A stretch of DNA of 64,000 nucleotides from Spinacia oleracea (Eukaryota; Streptophyta; Magnoliopsida; Caryophyllales; Amaranthaceae), in assembly GCF_020520425.1 (NCBI RefSeq), contig NC_079491.1:2790001-2854000 (forward strand), in the 5' to 3' direction. The translations under genes were made by a program, and so were the position numbers. The notes beneath the pieces are model-generated. The model made no database searches. It was not told where the DNA came from and was given only the letters and a program-made list of their open reading frames with translations. The first letter of the stretch is position 1. Each line of letters opens with the position of its first letter. Positions 12,525 to 22,814 of the stretch are shown here, piece after piece.

Positions 12525-13274
12525 ATGAATTTTGATTCACCCCTAACTTGGAAACGCAGAAGACTAACCAACATTGACCCCATGGACGCCGAGGCAGCAA
12601 GAGCTAAGCTAGAAGCGGCAAAAGAAAAATACGGAAGGGAGATTCACGTCTTTGAGACTTCAACAGCATCATCTCATTCACCACCCGAAGCATCAAATCC
12701 CGAGGAAACAGATGATTTTTTCGAATTTACTGCAGCAGATTACCATCTCCTCTTGTCAACCAAGAAAGAAGACAAATACTTGAAGACCAAAAAAATCCGA
12801 GAAGCGGAAACAGCAGCACGTAGGTCAAGAATCACAAAAGCGGTAATTAGGATACGGTTTCCTGATAATCATACAGTAGAGGCTACATTTCATCCATCAG
12901 AACCATTACAGACCATTTTCGATCTTTTGAAGAAAGTTCTTGCAAAACCAGAACTTCCCCATTACTTATATACAACCCCACCAAAGAAGCAAATCAAGGA
13001 CAAGAATCAAGACTTTTTTGCTGCTGGTTTTATTCCAGGTGCTATTGTGCATTTCTCTTATGACTTGCCAAAGGATGATGATGAAACTGTTTCTGGTCCT
13101 TTTCTTCAGGAAGATGTGATGTCTTTAAAGGGGTTGGACCTTGTACCTGCTGAACCGGTCAAAGAAGGTTCCGAATCAACTTCTGAAGATGTAACTGTAA
13201 GTGATCCTCCCGTTGTTCCTGAGCGTAAACCGGCTGATAAAAAGGCTATTAAGCCAAAGTGGTTGAAGATGTGA
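12525..13274 (+). CDS. PUX1: Plant UBX domain protein 1 (PUX1-type)
   Basis: A 249-residue protein encoded by one uninterrupted coding exon. From memory it aligns along its whole length with Arabidopsis PUX1 (about 251 residues): a charged helical N-terminus (DAEAARAKLEAAKEKYGREI), the middle motif TKKEDKYLKTKKIREAE, and a UBX domain at about residues 105-180 (VIRIRFPDNHTVEATFHPSE ... YTTPPKKQIKD ... FFAAGFIPGAIVHF). The tail ends KPKWLKM, as in PUX1. In Arabidopsis, PUX1 binds the hexameric AAA-ATPase CDC48/p97, promotes its disassembly and restrains its activity. A second in-frame Met (MDAEAARAK) at codon 20 is an alternative start, but the upstream LTWKRRRL segment matches PUX1, so the first Met is preferred. 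A copy of the 3' end of this gene lies at 38353. Confidence 0.93.
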   Translation: MNFDSPLTWKRRRLTNIDPMDAEAARAKLEAAKEKYGREIHVFETSTASSHSPPEASNPEETDDFFEFTAADYHLLLSTKKEDKYLKTKKIREAETAARRSRITKAVIRIRFPDNHTVEATFHPSEPLQTIFDLLKKVLAKPELPHYLYTTPPKKQIKDKNQDFFAAGFIPGAIVHFSYDLPKDDDETVSGPFLQEDVMSLKGLDLVPAEPVKEGSESTSEDVTVSDPPVVPERKPADKKAIKPKWLKM

Positions 13275-13600
13275 TAGGTGATTTATCTGAAGGTTTAAAT
13301 AATCCTTAGATGGTCAATTTGGGAAGGTACAAGATCTTCAATCAATGAACATTTAAGATATAAAGTTTTTTTCTTTTTTTTTTTCTTTTTTTTTAAACTT
13401 TTTTTTTTAACTATAAGCTTCAATCAGTGAACATTTTAAATTCAATTGGCTTTGTTGCTCATGTTATAAGCTGTTGTTGTTTGATTTTAGCTACTGTTTC
13501 ATATCATTTTAACTGTCTACTGCTAATTTCCGCAGCTTATGATTGTCATTGATCTGATATAACTATTTACAAATGTTTCTCAGCAAATTTAAATATTTAG
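13275..13600 (+). other. PUX1 3' flank
   Basis: Probable 3'-UTR and downstream sequence with long T tracts. The segment from about 13536 (TTATGATTGTCATTGATCTG) reappears at 39119, next to a copy of the PUX1 stop-codon region, so a piece of this flank was duplicated 25 kb away. Confidence 0.5.
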
Positions 13601-13889
13601 ACCTGATCAATGATCATCATGAGCTCGGCCCAAAAATAGCGGGTTATTGGCTGAATTTTAAGGCCCGTTTTTCGGGCTTGGCCATGCCCAATTTTGTAAT
13701 TATTTGGGTGGGTTTTGGGCAACTCAAAATTCCAATTTTAGCTATAAATTTGGTCCAACCCGAACATCTGCTACTTTGGCCCGAAATAGCGGGTTTTGGA
13801 CAGAATTTCCGGTCCAAACTTTGGCTAGGCCCGACCTAGTGGGCAGAATTTTAAGTCAAGGGCGACCCGACCCGTAATTTGATCAGGTC
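13599..13889. mobile_element. hAT element, AGACCTGATCAA family
   Basis: Starts AGACCTGATCAATGATC and ends TTTGATCAGGTC in inverted orientation. The interior has repeated AGCGGGTT and GGCCCG words, as in the element at 3798. No clear target duplication remains. The 88-codon frame here is not a gene. Confidence 0.65.
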
Positions 13890-14829
13890 AAGATACTCTG
13901 AACACTGAGTTGTTGGAGTCCTTGAAATTTATGTCTTGAAACAACCAGTAAGAATCCCTTGGTGCTTATGCGATGACATCTTCCTGAAGAAAACCATAGA
14001 CCAAAAAATAAGAATGGCCATTGAAAAAATTGTCCCTTACATTTCGATTTGTAAGGTAATAGAAATAGACACATCATTTAGGGACACCATGTTAGGAAAT
14101 CAGGCACTATATTTTGGGGATGGAAGGAGTATAAACTCTATTTTGATGATAATTGTATACCAGATTTCATGTAAATTTATATTTAGATTATAAATCGTGC
14201 ATCGCACGGATATACCAGTTACATCTAAAAATAAGGAGATTTGAAGTATTCTAGTAAAACCTTTTCTGCGTATAGTATTAATATACCTCCTCCTGTGTTT
14301 TTTGGTCTTTTTAACATTGAATCTAATTATAAGCTTTCTAGTCAGTTGATTACGTTTGAGTAAGTTTTTCTAATATTAGGTGTCAAGAACACCAAAAATA
14401 TAGTTGTTGATCGATGGCCTGATTGCATGATATATGCTGTCTTTAGACCGTGTTTGGAACAACATTGACAGCTTCACAAACAAAACAATATAAGAGCGCA
14501 AACCAAGTAGACAACTAAAATGCCTCATGCATAATCAACACAAAACAATTTCTTTTTTAATAGGTAAGAAGAATGGACGCTACTGAACCAACACCTAGCA
14601 CAGGTTAATCAGTCTAGCTATGCACAAATATCAACACAAAAGCAACTTGTAATACTAATCAACCTGTGTATGTTTAGATATTATCTATTTACTATTTAGG
14701 TACAAGTCAACTGTGATCTACAGCAATGAAAATATAGACGAGTAAAGTTTGACAAGTTTGCTATAAAAGAAAACAAGCTTCATATACTCCCATTTCATCA
14801 ATGTATTCATCTTGGAACTCCATTTAGTC

Positions 14830-15070
14830 ACTCTGTCTTGACACTGAAAAGAATATGATCGTCCGGTTTGAACCCGCCTTTATTCCAAGGTTGGTTGGTG
14901 TCCAACAGCTAAATTGTAGTCGTGTCCCAGTGCAATTGAACCTCGTACAACAACCAAGTCTTCACGTGATTATTCTCGTGTTTAACACAATATAGAACCG
15001 GCTCTTTTCCGATTATTGTTTTGAGTTCATACAAAATTGTTGATGATTTCCTTGTCAACCATCTTTTACG
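14830..15070 (-). pseudogene. NAC-domain-like gene fragment
   Basis: The minus strand reads RKSSTILYELKTIIGKEP, then VLYCVKHENNHVKTWLLYEV. It resembles the NAC subdomain in which an invariant Gly is followed by a Lys-rich strand and a WxMHEY-like motif. There is no start codon, and the frame meets a stop soon after. It is too short to assign firmly; a fragment of another regulatory gene is possible. Confidence 0.35.
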
Positions 15071-15363
15071 TCCGTACCTTGTCTGGGCGAGACTAAGATT
15101 TTGAACTGTATTAAATAAAAAACAATAAAAAAAATAACATAATTTTAGTTAAATACATAATACCTTAGATAAAAAAAAATACTTAAGTTGGGAAAACATA
15201 AGAAAAATACTTATCAGACAGTTATTAGGTATCCTTTTCTTCTGAAATTGAATAATATCTGTAACCGTAAACATACCCGTATCCTCGATCTATCCAAGTT
15301 TTTGGATATGGTATTGATTTGATAACCATATCAATAATTAATACCCTATTTTCTAGACCGGGC

Positions 15364-15541
15364 CGGGTATATAACTGGCTTTCGGATTTATAAGTAATTT
15401 TGTTGAACCCACTTTTTAACACTTGTTTTACATAAAATAAAAAATAAATAGTTTTTGTTTTTGTTTTTGACCGGGTATATAACTGGCTTTCGGGTTTATA
15501 AGTAATTTTGTTGAACCCACTCTTTAACACTTGTTTTACAT
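15364..15541. repeat. Direct duplication of a 70-bp block
   Basis: Two copies of a block starting CCGGGTATATAACTGGCTTT and ending ACACTTGTTTTACAT, about 108 bp apart. Noncoding; it lies inside the Helitron candidate. Confidence 0.8.
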
Positions 15542-15742
15542 TTAAAAAAAAAAAATTGTTTTTGGGTATGGTCGTATAATAACACATTTCGGAGTAATTT
15601 ATTTATTTCGTCAAAAATTGGGAAATTAGATACTTTGAAAGATTCTTCAATTAAAATATATTTTTTTAAAAAGAAAAGAAATACTAAGGACTCACAAGGA
15701 CGTGACACGTGCCATTTCTAGTGTGTCTTTTAGTATATAGTA

Positions 15743-15997
15743 CTACCTCCGTTTCAAAAAGATTTTTACAGTTACTATTTGCACGAACTCCACTCCAATA
15801 TTTAACTACTAATATATCCAATTTCGTATGTGAAAAAATTATAAAAATTTGATATTCTGAAAATACATCCCGAGACCAATCTAACAAGATCTTACATGTA
15901 ACGTTTTGATGTATATAATGGTGAGAATTTACAGTTAAAGTTTTTATACTTTGGACACATTTTCCAAAGCGTAAAGAACTTTTTAAAACGGAGATAG
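15743..15997. mobile_element. Stowaway-like MITE (CTACCTCCGTTT family)
   Basis: Reverse-oriented relative of the element at 7533, with CTACCTCCGTTTC on the left, GAAACGGAG-type sequence inverted on the right, and TA duplications. The long minus-strand frame through it is the mirror of the frame seen in the 7533 copy and is spurious. Confidence 0.8.
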
Positions 15998-16221
15998 TAA
16001 TAGATAAATAGATAGATAGATTAATTTGGAGGTCATAGTGGATGGTGAATAATACCATATCTATTTAGGAACAAGTCTTGTACGAGTATATATATACCTT
16101 GACTAATCAAAACAAAGCATACATTTTCATAAAATACAAAAACACACAAAAAATTTCAATTCAATGGCTTTTTATTACAAGCAAAACATCATGAGTACTA
16201 CTAATTTCTCTCCTTTGCATG

Positions 16222-16445
16222 ATGTTTTTTTTTTTGAGGGAAAGATCAAGAGGGTGGCTTTTATTAGATAATTAAGTCAATGTCCGCCAAAATCTAAAGG
16301 TTGGCTTTTATTAGATAATCAAGTCAAGGTCCGTCAAGGCTATGATACCTTGCAGGAAAATATTCACAAATACGGAGTTTATGTTACACCCCATTAGAAG
16401 GAAGTAATCTAGCCGCTAGATGAGCAACGGTATTCTCGGACCTAC
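16222..16445 (-). mobile_element. 5'-truncated LINE 3' end
   Basis: On the minus strand a short frame CRSENTVAHLAARLLPSNGV ends at a stop. It resembles the tail of the RNase H domain in plant L1-type LINEs (xxANxxAHxLA). It is followed by a 3' UTR and an A tail (the T run at 16226-16237). Only this terminal piece is present. Confidence 0.5.
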
Positions 16446-16941
16446 AGACATGACCACAAGTCCACAACACCCATATACACAGATATCACTTTTTTCCAAG
16501 GTCACGAGCCTTGTACACGCTGCTGTACGTTCCTTTGTCCGATCTGTCAACAGTATCAATATTTTTAACAAATTCTTTCACAAACTCTACAAACTACTAC
16601 AATGTAGAAGAAATCACAAGTTGCAATATGGAAAAGGCATGGATCGACCCAAAAAAAAAAAAGGAAAAAGCAACCGATGATTTTAAAACAAGTGGAAATC
16701 AAGGGAAAAGGCTGGAAAATACTAGTACATGATAAATCGATGATATTTTATTTAATATAAAAAATTTATATTTTAATTATGTATGTATTACTCCGTTTTA
16801 AAAAATTACAAAAGGGACATGTGGCATCATGACATTGAATAATTCTTGTTTTAAAATATCATTATAGATTATAGAATATAGATTATATATAGATGAAAGC
16901 TATTTGAAGAAAGGGAAGAAAATTATATCAACGTACTGGAT

Positions 16942-17378
16942 TAGATCCCGTGCACGCACGGATGATGATAATTTTTTTTTACAAAATATTTAACTAAATA
17001 TCCCCAAACTACTGCATAATTATAAAAAAAATTAAACATACTCATTTATATTTATTCGTCTAATATGCATATTATATATGTGTAATATGCTACTTTGACC
17101 GACATATTGAGTGAATATAATTTCCATTATTAATGTGCCGATTTGACTAAAATATTATAAAAAAGTATTTAGCAAAACTATTATTACGTGGTATCTATTA
17201 TTGCCATAAATTATAAACTAATATTTTTTCAATACATAGATAGTTTATAAAAAGAGTAGAGAATAAAATAAAATAAAATAAGATATATATTTTAGAAAAT
17301 GTTTTAGGCTGGAAAATTTTACACCAGTAAGTGACATGTGTCATTTCTGGTGTCTGTTTTAGTATATAATAATAGATA
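16942..17378 (-). mobile_element. Small non-autonomous Helitron
   Basis: On the minus strand the element starts TCTATTATTATATACTAAAA followed by GACACATGTCA. It ends with the hairpin CCCGTGCGTGCACGGG and then ATCTAAT. A 5' TC and a 3' hairpin followed by CTRRT are the Helitron hallmarks. Length about 437 bp. The left flanking base is A as expected; the base after CTAAT is C and not the usual T. No Rep/helicase gene. Confidence 0.55.
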
Positions 17379-17397
17379 GTCATTACTAATTAAATAT

Positions 17398-17504
17398 GAG
17401 AGTGATGGATAGCTCAGTTGGTTAGAGCTTCCATCCCGATTCCAGGTGATCATGGGATCGATTCTCATCCCCACCCTTGTGGCTCATTAGCACAAAAAAA
17501 AAAA
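17398..17504 (+). mobile_element. Short tRNA-derived SINE with 16-bp target duplication
   Basis: Begins with a tRNA-like box A (GGATAGCTCAGTTGGTTAGA) and box B (GGGATCGATTCTCATCC) and ends in GCAC plus an A12 tail. The 16-bp direct repeat ATTACTAATTAAATAT lies at 17382-17397 and 17505-17520 without mismatch, so the insertion is young. It is not a working tRNA gene, because no acceptor stem closes. Confidence 0.85.
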
Positions 17505-18012
17505 ATTACTAATTAAATATAAAATTTAATTCAATATTTAAAATTTATGTGTGGCCTATAAGACGTTACTAATTATCTTGTTCGATTATAAATTAAAAAG
17601 GAGTAAGTTAGTCAAATTATTATTTTACAAGAACGCAATAGTTTACTTTCCCTATTATAAACAACCAATTATAATACTTGATTATTTACATTCTCTGATT
17701 GGTTTTATTCTTACCGCATGTAGTAGGTGTTAAAAAACTCCGACCCGCTAACCCGCTTAAAAAAACCGAGTAATTTTTCTTATTTGGTAAGCCTTAAACT
17801 GGGGCGGATCGTGGAACGAGATTTTATCCAATTAAACCTGTTACTTTTGTTTTGATCCTACATCCCTACCGAAGTACCGAGTTATACTCTCCGATTTTCC
17901 AATAGCTGCACATAGTTTTTCATATCAAGTTCTTGGTTTACCATGCATGCTAACTGAATTACTAACTAATACTGCATTTGAGTCAACGAGTATGCTACCT
18001 AATCATCTGTTA

Positions 18013-18190
18013 AAGCCCTGTTGGCCTGTTCTGTTCACCTTATTTTCACTTATTTCAGGAAAAATAAGTTTAGTTAAGTTCAGATAAGATACGTTCAGGA
18101 AAAATAATGGTTGACCAAGTATAATTTATAACTAATTTTTTTGATAAGTTCAGATAAGTTCAGGAAAAATAAGTGAAAATCAAGTAATCA
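18013..18190. mobile_element. Tourist-like MITE relic
   Basis: Contains CTTATTTTCACTTATTTCAG on the left and the inverted CAGGAAAAATAAGTGAAAAT on the right, with AAGTTCAGATAAG words between. Related to the elements at 9298 and 59223. Confidence 0.5.
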
Positions 18191-18270
18191 ACGCACCCAT
18201 AGTGTCGCCCTCCCGTTCAAGTCTGTAAGACTAGGATTACATACTCTTGTCTTCATTTAATTAATATCTA

Positions 18271-18459
18271 CTCCCTCTGATATTTTGTCCCTTATCGTTT
18301 GTCCCATGTTTTAAAACTGCTTTATTAAAAATTGTGTTCCGAGTGTAATTAAGAAAAACAAAAGTTGTGGGTCAAATTTCATTATTAGTAATGGAATTAT
18401 TTTTTAGACCAGAACGGACCAAAACGATAAATAGAACAAACAAAAAGAGACGGAAAAAG
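18271..18459. mobile_element. Stowaway MITE upstream of CAF1 copy 1
   Basis: Starts CTCCCTCTGATATTTTGTCC after TA; the other end contains the partly complementary GATAAATAGAACAAACA and AGAGACGG. Its right half is also present upstream of CAF1 copy 2 (about 22870-22930), so it inserted before the gene duplication. Confidence 0.6.
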
Positions 18460-18727
18460 TAATTTACTCCAAGTACTAGATATGGATAATCTTGTAAAAC
18501 CTAAATTAGTTCCTAGTCCGTGTAGAATTAGTAATATCTAACCTTGCTATTTCCTATTCCTTATAAGAATAAGAATATCAATATTTATTTTTTCTACTTC
18601 CTAAACCTTATAGAATTAGATATATCTATTTTACGTATAAGAATAGGAATATCAACACACAATTTTTCATTCTTATCAAAAACTTTCCTTTTCGATCATT
18701 TACCACGTACGAACTCCATTAACCACC

Positions 18728-19747
18728 ATGAAGAACCAGCTTGAAGTTGTTCAAGTATCAACGTCCAATATCGATGAGCAAATCGATAATCTTAGTCACA
18801 AATTAGATCATTACCCAAATATATCCATCGATACCGAATTCGGATGGTTCAAACGAGACATAAACATTAACGGTACTGATCTTGAGATATACGAAGATCT
18901 CAAGTACAATCTCACTCATTCCAATCTACGTGAAATCGGAATGACGGTGTCCGATAACGGCGGTGAAGTAGGCGGAACTTGGCGGTTTGATTTTTTTCCA
19001 TCTAAGAAGGCTGGTATTACGCTACGTGATTGTATTCCTACGAAGAAGTTCATCACAAGATTCAAGAAATTGATGCAAGATTTTCATGGAAAGGTGAAAT
19101 GGTTTACTTTTGCTGGTTATTTTGATGTTGCACACCTTGTTTCTTTACTTGAAAGAAAACCATTACCGGAGTTGATAAAATCATCACCGGCGACGGCGAC
19201 GACAACGGCGACGACATACAACGTAGACGGTGAAGAAGGGTTTGTGGAAGTAGTACAGAGGTACTTTGGAAAAGTGTATGATCTTAAAGTAATTGCTAAA
19301 CATTATGAAAATTTATTTGGGAAAAATAAGTATTTAGGGTTACAAAGATTAGCTAATCAGATTGGTGTTAAACGAGTTGGAAGAGAACATGATGGTGCTT
19401 CTGATAGTTTGTTAACTGCGAGTATTTTTGCAAAATTTACCGAATTCGGGTGGATTTCGGATTCGGATCAAGGGTTTCTTTCTTTACTTCCTCACCAAGT
19501 TTGCTATGATTCTACTAAGATGATGATACAGACGAAGAATGAAGAAGATACGTCAATAACGACTTCAACCAACATGGAACCCGCCCATCAACCCTATCCT
19601 CGGCCCGTTAATGGACCGGTAACCGGGTACCCTATGGGTCATTATCCGGTACCACAATATGATCCAAGATTTCAGCATGGGCCGGTGTACGGGTATGGGC
19701 CAAGACCAATGATTGGGCCCGTTCGATTTGGACCCGTTCGGTTATGA
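18728..19747 (+). CDS. CAF1/POP2-type CCR4-associated deadenylase, copy 1 (C-terminally frameshifted)
   Basis: A 339-residue intronless protein of the DEDD exonuclease family, the catalytic CAF1 subunit of the CCR4-NOT complex that shortens mRNA poly(A) tails. Catalytic residues visible are Asp35 and Glu37 in SIDTEF, Asp133 in FAGYFDVAHL, His221 and Asp226 in HDGASDSLLT; YDLK at 184-187 also fits. The tail is rich in Pro, Gly and Tyr. Compared with copy 2, five extra bases near 19732-19740 (a repeat of CCCGTTCG) shift the frame: the protein ends GPVRL, and the last 38 residues of copy 2 are lost. The catalytic domain is intact, so it may still function. The start ATG is the one shared with copy 2. 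Confidence 0.88.
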   Translation: MKNQLEVVQVSTSNIDEQIDNLSHKLDHYPNISIDTEFGWFKRDININGTDLEIYEDLKYNLTHSNLREIGMTVSDNGGEVGGTWRFDFFPSKKAGITLRDCIPTKKFITRFKKLMQDFHGKVKWFTFAGYFDVAHLVSLLERKPLPELIKSSPATATTTATTYNVDGEEGFVEVVQRYFGKVYDLKVIAKHYENLFGKNKYLGLQRLANQIGVKRVGREHDGASDSLLTASIFAKFTEFGWISDSDQGFLSLLPHQVCYDSTKMMIQTKNEEDTSITTSTNMEPAHQPYPRPVNGPVTGYPMGHYPVPQYDPRFQHGPVYGYGPRPMIGPVRFGPVRL

Positions 19748-20202
19748 GCCCGGGTCCAGGGATATTACGTACAACTCCATATGGAACTTTGTTCTACCCG
19801 GCAGTGAGGGTATTCCATCACCAACCTCCACATATGATATCATTAGTTCCCGGTTATTAGATTTTTCAAGAATTCATTTTGTAAATTGTAATACATTAAC
19901 TTAGTTCGTTCTCTTCAAATACATAAATGGAGATGAATGTATATTTGTTTTGTTTGTGCAATAAATAATATATCAAGTTTATTTGTTCAACATAAACGTG
20001 CAATTGATTATTATCCCACGTTTTTGGGCCAAAACAATTTTGTCATTGAAAGCAGTGATTGGTAGCTATTTCATCGACGTATTAGTGAGTCATTCTTTTA
20101 TAAAATGAACACAATTTTTGTTGCATCAACATAACCAACCACCAAAACTTACAAATAATCTTGCAACTTTGAGTTACACTAAATTCAAAGAGAAACCAAG
20201 AG

Positions 20203-21015
20203 ATGGAATCAGATTTATGCCCATCTGGTGAGTTTTTACTGGGCTTAAGTGCTTCACTTTCATTAATTTTATTCAAGTTTTTCACATTGTTTCTGTCAAT
20301 ATGACGAAAATTAGATTCTACATCCGGTTGTCTATATTGCATATATAATTACATGCAACTGGGTCAAAACAACACCGTTTTATATTTTTAACAATCTTAA
20401 AAGCACATTTTTATAGTTTTAAAACACATTTTTACGTACGATTTAAAAGTACATGCGCTACATAATTATTATCAAAAGGGGTGTAATTATGGAATTTTAA
20501 GCTTATAATTACTTGAATAACCTCTAGTTCCCAACTTTGAGCGCGAAGGAAATTGTAGTTGGTTGCTTTCCTCTTGGGTATTGTGGTCTGAAAAATACAT
20601 GTTCTTATAAACTGTAAAAATGTACTTTTAAATTGTTAAAATATCGGAGTATTTTAATTTATAAGTATGTTATACGCAATGATGACTTATACTCCCCCTC
20701 CGTATAATGAATTTTACAGGAAAACTTAGCTGGCCAGAGCTGAACGGGATGAAGGGAGAAGAAGCAGCAAAAATCATTAAGGAAGAAAACCCTCGTGTTA
20801 ATCCCATTGTTTGGGATAAACCTTGGATCCCACTCAACTACGACTGCTACCGTGTCTTTGTCATTGTTGATTCTGATGCATGGAATCGTCATTCGTCCTC
20901 CAATGGCCGGTTAAGCAAGCCAAGTAATAAATGCGTACACATAAAATTGAAGTACGGAGTAATGGATAAATATGTGTACCAGTATGTGTTAAGCCTAGCT
21001 ATTCGCATAATGTAG
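20203..21015 (+). CDS. Potato inhibitor I family serine-protease inhibitor, two exons, altered C-terminus
   Basis: Exon 1 is 20203-20227 (MESDLCPSG) and ends in a perfect donor G|GTGAGT. Exon 2 starts at 20720 after TTTTACAG and reads GKLSWPELNGMKGEEAAKII. The family usually has about 70 residues and an intron exactly before this GK-SWPEL motif. The inhibitory loop is ...WDKPWIPLNYDCYRVFVIVD; aligned with barley CI-2, the P1 residue is Leu and P1' is Asn, suggesting chymotrypsin- or subtilisin-like targets. As read, the frame continues to 21015 with an unusual tail (106 residues). After VDSD the alternative frame from 20879 gives HGIVIRPPMAG and a stop at 20912-20914, the canonical family ending. 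This points to a one-base frameshift near 20878 or a sequencing error. It lies between the two CAF1 copies. Confidence 0.8.
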
Positions 21016-21439
21016 TGACTAGCTAGTGCGATTATGTAATGTTTAATTTAAAATAAAAAGAGTAATAACATTTATGTTTTTGCTCTATATATGTTGAACT
21101 CGATTGTGCGTACGAAGTACCCTAATTGTCTTACATGATTTGATTACCAATATTATTATGTCTAAGTATTATGAAAATGCATGTATTTACATGGTCTAGG
21201 GTATGTATAACGTAAGGCAGGTGCGGATCTTCTTGATGACCCAATGGGCCCGGCCCCTCCAGGTAAAAAAATGTCGTAGTGTATTTGTAGTTCCGAGTTT
21301 CGACCATTAATATAATTGTATACATTACATAATACTACGTATATTGCTTAATTCTTTTACTGAGCCCCCTCGTAAAACGGTTCAAGATCCGTCATTAACC
21401 TATGGTTTAAAGTTGTACTTTTGTATAAATAGGCTTTGG

Positions 21440-22077
21440 CAAAGTGTATCGCTATTCGACGTCCACAATCGCTAAAAACGCTATCGTATTTATAGTGAAA
21501 GGACGATTTTACCCTTTTAAAGAAAATTACCCCCTCCCCCTTCACCCTTCACCCTTCCCCTTCACATATTTAAACTTTTTTTTGAATCGAAAATAATATA
21601 TAAACAAATAATTTTTTTAAACAAAAAATTCTTACAATTTATTTTTTTCAATTATATTACTCCGTAATTATTTTAATTATGAAATTCAGTAATTATTCGG
21701 TTCAGGGCGCCACCTTGTGTATTAAAAAAATGATTTTTTTCCCGTCATGTAAAAACGAATACAATAATAATAATAATAAAATTTTAGTTTATTATTTCGT
21801 TTTTAATTTCGAATAATTTAAAAAGTGTTTCAAAAAAAAATTGAATAATTACTGAATTTCATAATTAAACAAATAAAATTGTTAGAAATTTTTGTTTAAA
21901 AATTGTAGTTTTAATTTTTTATTAGTTTATATATTAATTTCGTTTAAGTTTAAAAAATGTGAAAAGGAAGGGCGAAGGGAGATGGGGGGTAATTTTTTTA
22001 AAAGGGTAAAAAATTGTCATTTCACCTCAAATACTAGAGCGTTTTTAGCGATTTAGGACGTCGAATAAACAACCCCT
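21440..22077. mobile_element. Foldback (long-TIR, Mutator-like) element
   Basis: Nearly the whole 640 bp is an inverted repeat. The left arm carries TATTCGACGTCC, CGCTAAAAACGCTA and GATTTTACCCTTTTAAA; the right arm carries their complements (TTTAAAAGGGTAAAAAATT, TAGAGCGTTTTTAGCG, GGACGTCGAATA). Inner parts such as CAGTAATTATTC also pair. A weak 8-9 bp flanking duplication (GGCAAAG/GACAAAG) is present. No coding capacity. Confidence 0.7.
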
Positions 22078-22125
22078 GACAAAGCAATAAATTCAGCCAT
22101 TATAAATATACGAAGTTAACCAAGT

Positions 22126-22322
22126 GTGTCTTGGCCTAGTGGAAATGATTTCACCTTCCAACCAAAAGGTTGGGGGTTCAATCACGACTAGGGGCACTTT
22201 GAGAGAGGGTTCCCTTTTCACTCCCCCCACTCTCAAAGTGTCTAGCCTGCTAATCGGGCGGGTTGACCCGTGCAGGTTTCCGACCCGGTAGGGCTATTCA
22301 TCTTACCTTACAAAAAAAAAAA
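22126..22322 (+). mobile_element. tRNA-derived SINE
   Basis: The promoter region has TCTTGGCCTAGTGG (box A-like) and GGTTGGGGGTTCAATCACG (box B-like), followed by a GC-rich body and an A11 tail at 22311-22321. The flanks share ACCAAGT, a possible remnant of the target duplication. Confidence 0.65.
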
Positions 22323-22814
22323 TATACCAAGTATAATTCTAACAAATTATTTGATTCTCATATCAAGGGGGTCGAAATTTTCTGTCCCACAAACTTGTCT
22401 CTAAATGGGCCTGTACCTATTGGGAGGGATACATTACTCAATTCATGAATGAAATTAGAATGAGGATTGAAGTTGTGAGATTATATGGAGGTTGTCGATT
22501 ATATTTGGTTCATTGTTTAGCCTAAGTAGTAGAAAAGAGTAAAGTGAATTTGAGGGGCTAACAAATAAATTTTGTAAACTCTAAATCACTTAATTAGTTA
22601 ATTAAGTGATAATTAAAAGATAAAAACAAGTTAAAAGGGATAACACGGAACACTGAAAAGGAGTACGTGGCACAAATTGTTATATTAAAAAATTACCGGT
22701 CACTTAAGCCCAATAAAAGTCGTTGGATAGTAAATGTGAGATTATTATAAAAATATGTGTCGCAGGTGGGAGCCAAAAGTTGGATTAATATTACCAAATT
22801 TTTCTTTATCATTT

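Larger units (their letters stand above)
14180..16015 (-). mobile_element. Candidate non-autonomous Helitron with captured fragment
   Basis: On the minus strand a Helitron-like 5' start is seen near 16015 (TCTATTTATC, then ACTATATACTAAAAGACACA and GGCACGTGTCA). A hairpin CCGTGCGATGCACG, followed by an AT-rich tail, sits at 14196-14215, as in Helitron 3' ends. A Stowaway element (15743-15997) later split the 5' end. The NAC-like fragment at 14830-15070 lies in the same orientation. The last bases do not match the canonical CTRRT exactly, so the 3' boundary is uncertain. Confidence 0.4.

Noticed and set aside
17403-17475. tRNA gene suggested by GGATAGCTCAGTTGG
   Set aside because: No acceptor stem closes, an A tail follows, and a 16-bp target duplication flanks it: a SINE.
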